Assembly: GCA_002254385.1 (NCBI GenBank)
Contig: NJDO01000090.1
Coordinates: 1 to 10,486 of the forward strand
Source of the DNA: Thermoplasmatales archaeon ex4484_6
GTDB taxonomy: Archaea > Thermoplasmatota > Penumbrarchaeia > Penumbrarchaeales > Penumbrarchaeaceae
Length of the DNA stretch: 10,486 bases
Reading direction: 5' to 3'
Positions 1 through 4,705 of the stretch are shown one piece after another. A model generated the notes under the pieces. It saw only the letters and a program-made list of their open reading frames with translations. It ran no database searches and was not told the DNA's origin. Position 1 is the stretch's first letter. Each line of letters starts with the position of its first letter. Both the position numbers and the translations under genes were made by a program.

Positions 1-240
1 TGGCTGAACGGAATTTATCTGGGAATAGAGATGGTATCCGTAATCCATCATCCGACCTGCCATTATCTGTATGCCCTCATCGACACCGTTCGGGGACACA
101 TCCCAGTCCAGGCGGTAGAAGCGGGGGATCAGCCCTATGGCCATGAGTATCAGGAACAGGAGGAAGAATTCTCCCCTCCTCCCATCCTTGAGCCGAATGA
201 TGGGCCTCCCTTCTTTCCATCGCCCAGATACCACTTTCAT
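1..240 (-). CDS. Membrane glycosyltransferase, GT-C/GT39 (PMT/ArnT-like), N-terminal fragment
   Basis: The reading frame starts at the ATG at 240-238 and stays open to the left edge, giving 80 residues. GGAG lies 7 nt before this ATG and supports the start. Residues 1-25 are basic and cytosolic in character, residues 26-42 form a hydrophobic segment (FFLLFLILMAIGLI), and then comes an extracytoplasmic stretch with DEGIQIMAGRMM and YGYHLYSQINSVQP. An acidic DEG motif shortly after the first membrane helix, followed by a G-x-x-x-Y...QP stretch, is characteristic of polyprenol-phosphate-sugar-dependent GT-C transferases (ArnT/PMT/GT39), where this Asp-Glu region is part of the catalytic site. 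Such enzymes transfer a sugar from a lipid carrier to protein or lipid outside the membrane. The acceptor and sugar cannot be inferred because the rest of the gene is missing. It is divergent from cutA. Confidence 0.7.
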   Translation of the reverse strand, partial: MKVVSGRWKEGRPIIRLKDGRRGEFFLLFLILMAIGLIPRFYRLDWDVSPNGVDEGIQIMAGRMMDYGYHLYSQINSVQP

Positions 241-267
241 TGTCTTGCTCCGCGCCTCGAAAACGGA

Positions 268-280
268 GGGTATATTTCAT
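268..280 (-). promoter_or_regulatory. Putative TATA box for the glycosyltransferase gene
   Basis: On the minus strand the sequence reads ATGAAATATACC, with a TATA-like core at 271-277. The core centre is about 34 bp before the ATG at 240, so a start site about 25 bp downstream would give a leader of roughly 8-10 nt that still contains much of the GGAGCAAGACA ribosome-binding region. This is assigned from spacing and sequence only. Confidence 0.4.
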
Positions 281-332
281 TTTTCCGGGGAGTGAAGCAG
301 CGAGGAATGAGCATCGGGTCAAGGGTGAAAAA

Positions 333-364
333 TCGGATACGAATGACATCACATTCGTGTCCGA
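333..364. promoter_or_regulatory. 13-bp inverted repeat between divergent genes
   Basis: The left arm TCGGATACGAATG (333-345) and right arm CATTCGTGTCCGA (352-364) are separated by the 6-nt spacer acatca. Twelve of 13 positions are exact complements. The odd position (338/359) would be a U-G wobble in a plus-strand RNA but an A-C mismatch in a minus-strand RNA. The repeat lies between the TATA-like boxes of the glycosyltransferase and cutA. It could be an operator for a dimeric protein or an RNA hairpin. No start codon or plausible small ORF explains it. Confidence 0.45.
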
Positions 365-450
365 ACCTTCAAAACCCACCCCCCGAGGTATCGTGTGTAA
401 GAGGAATTGAGGTGCATTTATGGGATCGATCGACCGGACCGGTTGAAATT

Positions 451-458
451 CTTATACA
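451..458 (+). promoter_or_regulatory. Putative TATA box for cutA
   Basis: CTTATACA follows TTGAAATT, which could serve as a purine-rich BRE-like element. A transcription start about 25 bp downstream of the box centre would fall near 480. That yields a leader of under 20 nt which includes the GGTGA ribosome-binding site at 488-492 and leads to the ATG at 498. Confidence 0.5.
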
Positions 459-465
459 ATGAAAT

Positions 466-490
466 ACCATCCATGACATGAATGGATGGT
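466..490. promoter_or_regulatory. Perfect 9-bp inverted repeat over the cutA start region
   Basis: The arms ACCATCCAT (466-474) and ATGGATGGT (482-490) are perfect complements around the 7-nt spacer gacatga. The element sits just downstream of the cutA TATA box, over the predicted transcription start, and its right arm runs into the GGTGA ribosome-binding site. Bound protein here would block transcription initiation; if the left arm is transcribed, the RNA hairpin would hide the ribosome-binding site. Which of these applies, if either, is inference. Confidence 0.45.
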
Positions 491-497
491 GACCCGA

Positions 498-818
498 ATG
501 CTCATTGCGGAGGTCATGACAACATATCCCGACAGGGGAAGTGCCGCCGAATTTGCAAGAGAGATCGTTGAAGGAGGGCTTGCAGCCTGCGTTCAGATAA
601 TCCCCATTTCGAGCGTATATTTGTGGAAGGGGAACGTGGAGGAGGAAGGGGAACATCTGCTTCTCATCAAGACCCGGGAGGAACATATCAGGGAAATCGA
701 GGAAGCTCTGAGGGAATCGCACCCGTACGATGTACCACAGTTCCTTGTCAACAAGGGGATGGAGGGCTCCGTCGATTACGTGGAATGGCTCGAAAGCTCC
801 ACGTCTCCCGGGGAATAG
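498..818 (+). CDS. cutA: Divalent-cation tolerance protein CutA
   Basis: CutA is a small cytosolic trimer with a ferredoxin-like fold. It was first linked to copper tolerance in bacteria, and its exact biochemical role is still unclear. The 106-residue product has the family pattern throughout: an opening beta strand (MLIAEVMTTYPD), LAACVQIIPISSVYLWKG with the conserved Cys in AACV, the LLLIKTREEH strand, and the SHPYDVPQFLV signature with its conserved His-Pro-Tyr, ending in DYVEWL. The usual family length is 100-115 residues. I prefer the ATG at 498 because GGTGA lies 5 nt upstream and family members begin right at the first strand. The ATG at 486 would add four residues (MVTR) and has no ribosome-binding site. 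The gene stands alone and is convergent with the SPFH gene 37 bp downstream. Confidence 0.93.
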   Translation: MLIAEVMTTYPDRGSAAEFAREIVEGGLAACVQIIPISSVYLWKGNVEEEGEHLLLIKTREEHIREIEEALRESHPYDVPQFLVNKGMEGSVDYVEWLESSTSPGE

Positions 819-855
819 ATGGGGGACGAACCCTCGGCCGTTCTTTCATACCCGT

Positions 856-2847
856 TCAGGAGACCTCGGCCTTCTCGCTCTTGTCCCAATCTTCCATGGA
901 GGACAGGATTCTTTTCCTTATCCTGCCGCCCTCCTCATTTTCCTCCTCCCCGTCAACGAGCTCCACTCCGAGCTTCTCCGACATCAGAAGCAGCATGAGG
1001 TTCTCGAAGGCCGAAAACCCTCCCTCTCCCCCCTTTCCCGTAACGACCATCCTGGGAACGATATCCACACCCGAGGTCTCCACGGCCCTGGCGAACTTCT
1101 CCATTGCCTGCTGCATCACCTGATACCTTGGTCCACCGTAAGCCTTGACCTGCTCCTTGATGGCAATGGCCTTTGCAATCCCTATCCTGGCCTCCTTCTC
1201 CGCCTCGGAGGAGGCAAGGGCCCTGACCTTCTTCGCATCCTCCCTCGCTTTCTCGTATCCCGCCCTTCCCCTGTTTCTTTCAATCTCCACCGATACCTCG
1301 GATTCCGTGAGGGATTCCTGGACCTTTGCCTTCGCTCTGGCCTCGTTGAGCTCCCTCTCCTTCAGGGAGGCTTCCTCCTGCCTTTCGTAGGTTTCCAGCT
1401 GTTCCCGGGCTATCTGCCGGTCTCTGAGCTGGACCAGTATCTGCTCTATCCTTCCGTCATTCTCCGATGAGGATGGCGTCCCGATCAATACCTCTTCAAG
1501 TTCCAGATCATAATGGAGGAATTTCTCCTTCATGTCGTTGGAAGCCTTCATCTGGATCTCGCTTCTCTCCTGTATGAGTTCTATCAGCGTCCTCACCTGG
1601 CCTATGTTCTTGAAATATGCCGCCACCATCGGATCAAGTGTCTGGTCCACCAGACGCTTCACATCGCCGAATCTCTGAATGACCAGGGGGGCTTTCCTGT
1701 AATCGATGTGGATGACAACCGAGAGCGGAAGTTCGGGTTCGAACGCGTCCTTCGTTATGAGGTCCACGGCGGAGAGGTTCTCATCGAGCTTGTGGTTCCC
1801 CGTCTCGTTCCTTATCCACTTGAGGACGATGTTCGTTGTCGGTACCAGGATGACCTTGCCCGCATATATGTTGAAGGCGTATTTTCCGGGCATCAAAGGG
1901 TTCTTCCATACACCCTTGTTCCCTTCGGTCACGAGCTCCCCGTGTTTGTAATCCTCCCCGGAAGTGTCGCTTCCCTTTCTCCCGAAATAGGAAACCACCA
2001 CGCCCACGCTTCCCACGGGAACCACCGTCTTCGGTATTATCTCCACCGTTGCAAAGAGTCTGTTGATGAAGTAGGTCCCGTCCACCAGAACCTGGTACTG
2101 TTTTCCCCTCCTTCCACCGGCCCTGAGGAAGTTCTCCGGGTCCTGGAAATTGTTGTGATTCTTCGGAGATCCCCCCTCATTGTCACCTACGAGCGGTGCA
2201 ATTATCTCGCCGGGTTCCAGGGAAGGGCCGTCATGTACCGTCACGATCCCTATCGAATCGGACCTCCCCTTTATCACGACGGGTTTGAAGCCTCCGCGGG
2301 CGGATATCCTGTCCGCCATTCCCTCGAATATCTTTCTGTCTTCCCTGTTTATTTTCAGATAATAGATGTCATCCTCGAGGATGACGGCGAACTGTGCAAG
2401 GTTGACGGCATAGGTCCCTTCCCTCAATATCCCTCTCTGGGGCCCCCTTTGCCCGCCGTTCGTCAGGAATTCCCTTACCGACTGAAAATCCCTGCTCTCC
2501 GGAACGACCTTCCCCAGGGTCTGCTTGGGATCAAGGGGAACGCCGTCCCTTGCAAAAACGTATCCAATCTGGCCCTGGGGGATCGTTACCAGCGGAATGC
2601 TGTGAAGCCTGTACTTGAGGGGGGTTCTGAAATGAATGCCTCCCCTGAGGACATCCGGCTGAAATCCCGCCTCCCCGTGCAGGGCAATTATCCTGTCCTC
2701 GAGCGAGCCCTTTCCGGACCATTTCTTCTCCACGACGGCACATCTGGAATTGGATATCAATCTGAACCCCGAAAGCCATAGCAGCGCGATCGATAGAAGC
2801 GGTAGGACCACGACTCCGAGGAACACGATCATGAACGTTGTGAACAT
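856..2847 (-). CDS. Large SPFH/Band 7 (flotillin-like) membrane-anchored protein
   Basis: The start is the ATG at 2847, preceded by a strong GGAGG (2856-2860) with 8-nt spacing. An upstream in-frame ATG at 2901 lacks such a site. The product is 663 residues. Residues 1-28 form a hydrophobic N-terminal anchor. Residues about 60-340 hold beta-rich modules that repeat the pattern Q-x-x-[IV]-L-x-x-G-x-[YH]-x-x-N, including RGILREGTYAVN, YQVLVDGTYFIN and NPLMPGKYAFN. Residues about 275-430 match the SPFH domain (VPVGSVGVVVSYFG, PLSVVIHIDYR, VAAYFKNIG). Residues about 465-575 are rich in Glu, Lys, Arg and Ala and likely form a coiled coil, and the C-terminal part (KAYGGPRYQVMQQAMEKFA) is flotillin-like. 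SPFH proteins assemble into membrane-bound cages or microdomain scaffolds and often associate with proteases; no partner such as an NfeD protein is encoded beside this gene. It is divergent from adk. The specific role is unknown. Confidence 0.85.
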   Translation of the reverse strand: MFTTFMIVFLGVVVLPLLSIALLWLSGFRLISNSRCAVVEKKWSGKGSLEDRIIALHGEAGFQPDVLRGGIHFRTPLKYRLHSIPLVTIPQGQIGYVFARDGVPLDPKQTLGKVVPESRDFQSVREFLTNGGQRGPQRGILREGTYAVNLAQFAVILEDDIYYLKINREDRKIFEGMADRISARGGFKPVVIKGRSDSIGIVTVHDGPSLEPGEIIAPLVGDNEGGSPKNHNNFQDPENFLRAGGRRGKQYQVLVDGTYFINRLFATVEIIPKTVVPVGSVGVVVSYFGRKGSDTSGEDYKHGELVTEGNKGVWKNPLMPGKYAFNIYAGKVILVPTTNIVLKWIRNETGNHKLDENLSAVDLITKDAFEPELPLSVVIHIDYRKAPLVIQRFGDVKRLVDQTLDPMVAAYFKNIGQVRTLIELIQERSEIQMKASNDMKEKFLHYDLELEEVLIGTPSSSENDGRIEQILVQLRDRQIAREQLETYERQEEASLKERELNEARAKAKVQESLTESEVSVEIERNRGRAGYEKAREDAKKVRALASSEAEKEARIGIAKAIAIKEQVKAYGGPRYQVMQQAMEKFARAVETSGVDIVPRMVVTGKGGEGGFSAFENLMLLLMSEKLGVELVDGEEENEEGGRIRKRILSSMEDWDKSEKAEVS

Positions 2848-2910
2848 TCCCTTTGCCTCCTTTCCGGGCCGAAGGACCGGTGGAGAACACCGGACCGTCA
2901 ACCCCCATTT

Positions 2911-2957
2911 GTGAAATCCCTTTCACCCTTGCGGGGTGAACCATTTCACGGTACCCC
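2911..2957. promoter_or_regulatory. Cluster of GTGAA/TTCAC half-sites in the SPFH upstream region
   Basis: Four half-sites alternate in orientation: GTGAA at 2911-2915, TTCAC at 2922-2926, GTGAA at 2936-2940 and TTCAC at 2945-2949. They form GTGAAA-tccc-TTTCAC (2911-2926), TTCACCC-ttgcg-GGGTGAA (2922-2940) and GTGAA-ccat-TTCAC (2936-2949). GGGGT (2933-2937) and ACCCC (2953-2957) add an outer pair. The cluster lies just downstream of the putative SPFH TATA box, so it would be in the 5' leader or over the start site. It may be a repressor-binding region or a leader RNA structure. Confidence 0.45.
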
Positions 2958-2970
2958 TTTTGTCCTGGAG

Positions 2971-2980
2971 CATATAAATA
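2971..2980 (-). promoter_or_regulatory. Putative TATA box for the SPFH gene
   Basis: The minus strand reads TATTTATATG, the best TATA match in the gap between the SPFH gene and adk. A start site about 25 bp downstream would fall near 2950, giving a leader of about 100 nt that contains the half-site cluster. On the plus strand the same bases read CATATAAATA and could also serve adk with a long leader. Confidence 0.45.
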
Positions 2981-3072
2981 ACTCGTTTTTTAAACAGAAA
3001 AAGAATGTTTGGACAAATATTTCCTTAAAAACGAATCTCACATGTTCCAGACGCGGTCCCACCTTCCATCAC

Positions 3073-3081
3073 TTTTTTAAA
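3073..3081 (+). promoter_or_regulatory. Putative TATA box for adk-panE
   Basis: TTTTTTAAA is centred about 27 bp before the adk ATG at 3104, the distance expected for a leaderless archaeal transcript. The presence of GGAG 6 nt before the ATG argues instead for a longer leader from another box, for example at 2971-2980, so the assignment is uncertain. Confidence 0.35.
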
Positions 3082-3103
3082 CCCCCCTCCTCATCGGAGA
3101 ATC

Positions 3104-3739
3104 ATGAAGATCGCTCTTTTCGGGCCGCCGGGTGCGGGCAAGGGCACACAGGCCAGGTTCATAGAGGACGAGTTCGGCATACCTCAGATATCCACCGGGG
3201 ATCTGCTCAGGGAACATGTCAGGAAGGACACCCCTCTCGGCAGGGAGGCGAAGAGATACATGGACAGAGGTGACCTTGTCCCTGATGAGCTGGTCATCGA
3301 CATACTGAAGGAAAGGATATCCCGGGATGACTGTGTAAAAGGGTTCATCCTTGACGGATTTCCCCGCTCGCTGGAGCAGGCAAAGGCACTCTCGGATGCG
3401 GTCGATCTCGATGCGGTCATCAACATAGTTGTCGATGAGAATCTCCTTGTGAGAAGGATAACCGGTCGGCGCATGTGCAGCTGCGGGGCCACGTATCATG
3501 TTGAATTCGACCCTCCCTCGAGAGAGGGCATCTGTGACAGATGCGGCGGGAAGCTTTACCAAAGAGATGACGACAGGGAGGAGACCGTGATAAAGCGGCT
3601 CGAGGTGTACAGGAAGCAGACGGAACCCTTGACGGAGCATTACAGGAAGCTGGGAATACTTCATGATGTGGATGGCAGCAGACCCATAGAGGAGATCTCG
3701 AAGGATATAATATCCTTGCTGAAAAAGCTCGGAGAGTAG
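3104..3739 (+). CDS. adk: Adenylate kinase, long form with zinc-type lid
   Basis: Adenylate kinase interconverts ATP + AMP and 2 ADP in the cytosol and sets the energy charge. The 211-residue product has the P-loop GPPGAGKGT (residues 7-15), the AMP-binding STGDLLR (30-36), the DGFPRS motif (84-89) and a lid domain (about 122-160) with Cys125, Cys127, Cys144 and Cys147, as in the zinc-bearing long-form kinases of the bacterial type. It ends with the RLEVYRKQTEPL segment. It is not the trimeric AdkA type known from Methanococcus and Sulfolobus. One oddity is that the first cysteine pair is C-x-C (MCSCG), where the usual form is C-x2-C. The ATG at 3104 has GGAG 6 nt upstream. The panE ATG follows the stop by 3 nt, so the two genes are probably co-transcribed. 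Confidence 0.95.
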   Translation: MKIALFGPPGAGKGTQARFIEDEFGIPQISTGDLLREHVRKDTPLGREAKRYMDRGDLVPDELVIDILKERISRDDCVKGFILDGFPRSLEQAKALSDAVDLDAVINIVVDENLLVRRITGRRMCSCGATYHVEFDPPSREGICDRCGGKLYQRDDDREETVIKRLEVYRKQTEPLTEHYRKLGILHDVDGSRPIEEISKDIISLLKKLGE

Positions 3740-3742
3740 AGA

Positions 3743-4705
3743 ATGAAGGTACTGGTGATCGGTGCGGGTGCCCTTGGCAGCCTCATAGGAGGGCTTCTGT
3801 CCAGGGAGCATGACGTGACAATAATTGGAAGACCCGAACAGGTATGGGTGCTGAAGAGGAAAGGTCTCAGGATCGACGGCATCACCAGGGGAGAGTTCAG
3901 ACCCCGGGCTCGAACCAACATTCCAAGGGACGAGACGTTCGACCTGATAATACTCTGCGTCAAGTCATACAACACTGATGTCACGCTGGAGCCGCTCTCT
4001 CCCCTGCTCAACAAGGGGGCAAGGATACTGTCCCTCCAGAACGGATTGGACAACGAGGAACGCATACTCAGGTTCCTGAAGGAGAACTCCATACCATCCG
4101 AGGTCATAGGCGGTATAACATGTCACGGGGTGACCTACAAGGGACCCGGCGTCATCAAACATGCGGGGACGGGCGATTCCCTGATCGGTCTGTTCGGCGG
4201 AACAACGGGAAGTTCCGATCCCTCCATAGTGGATGAGATAGCCAATGCCTTCATCAGGGCCGGATTCGATATGGAGACGACAACCTGCATAGACCGGGAG
4301 ATTTGGGCGAAGACGATAATCAACTCGGCCATCAATCCCTTGACAGCAATATTATCCGCACCGAACGGCATAATAATCTCCGACACCGAGATATCCAAGA
4401 TGGCACAGGACCTTATCAGGGAGGGGGTCGGGATCGCCCGGGCATACGATATGGACCTCACTTTCGATGAGATGAAGGAGAGGACGTTCAGGGTTGCCGA
4501 GAGGACGGCAAGGAACAGATCATCGATGCTTCAGGACATACAGAGGGGGAGAAGGACGGAGGTGGATTCCATCAACGGCGCCCTGTTCGAGAAGGCAGCT
4601 TCAAAGGGAATTCCGGCCCCGTTCAACCTGACCATGGTCAGGCTGATCAAGGCCCTGGAGGACAGGAACCTGGAAGGCGATATCCGGACGTCAGAAAAAA
4701 GATGA
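3743..4705 (+). CDS. panE: 2-dehydropantoate 2-reductase (ketopantoate reductase)
   Basis: The enzyme reduces 2-dehydropantoate to pantoate with NAD(P)H, a step of coenzyme A synthesis in archaea. The 320-residue product begins with a Rossmann fold carrying the GAGALG dinucleotide motif (residues 7-12). LILCVKSYNT (about 69-78) and LSLQNGL (96-102) follow, with Asn100 matching the conserved family Asn. The C-terminal ApbA domain has KTIINSAINPLTA with the expected catalytic Lys190 and Asn194, and SSMLQDIQRGRRTEVDSING with Ser260/261 and Glu273 in the substrate-binding positions. Its length is typical. The gene follows adk by 3 bp, and GGAG lies about 9 nt before the ATG. Its last 15 bases overlap the end of the minus-strand helicase gene. 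Some paralogues in this superfamily act on other 2-oxo acids, so substrate identity is inferred from residue conservation. Confidence 0.9.
   Translation: MKVLVIGAGALGSLIGGLLSREHDVTIIGRPEQVWVLKRKGLRIDGITRGEFRPRARTNIPRDETFDLIILCVKSYNTDVTLEPLSPLLNKGARILSLQNGLDNEERILRFLKENSIPSEVIGGITCHGVTYKGPGVIKHAGTGDSLIGLFGGTTGSSDPSIVDEIANAFIRAGFDMETTTCIDREIWAKTIINSAINPLTAILSAPNGIIISDTEISKMAQDLIREGVGIARAYDMDLTFDEMKERTFRVAERTARNRSSMLQDIQRGRRTEVDSINGALFEKAASKGIPAPFNLTMVRLIKALEDRNLEGDIRTSEKR

Noticed and set aside
31..462. Plus-strand frame of 143 codons at the left edge
   Set aside because: It is antisense to the glycosyltransferase start and then crosses the divergent promoter region and the 13-bp inverted repeat. 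No ribosome-binding site or protein family was recognised.
819..855. Transcription terminator between convergent cutA and the SPFH gene
   Set aside because: Only short T-containing stretches (ttctttc) and a weak GGG/CCC pairing are visible, which is not enough to call a terminator.
1513..2781. Long open frame of 422 codons on the plus strand inside the SPFH gene
   Set aside because: It is antisense to a well-supported gene, shows no recognisable domain, and open antisense frames are expected opposite GC-rich coding DNA. The frames at 730-1470 and 623-1123 were set aside for the same reason.
2848..2901. N-terminal extension of the SPFH protein to an ATG at 2901
   Set aside because: The added 18 residues are polar and would precede the membrane anchor, while GGAGG with 8-nt spacing marks the ATG at 2847.
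2985..3032. Inverted repeat CGTTTTTTAA...TTAAAAACG in the adk upstream region
   Set aside because: The arms are imperfect, low in complexity and almost 30 bp apart in an AT-rich stretch, so chance is a sufficient explanation.
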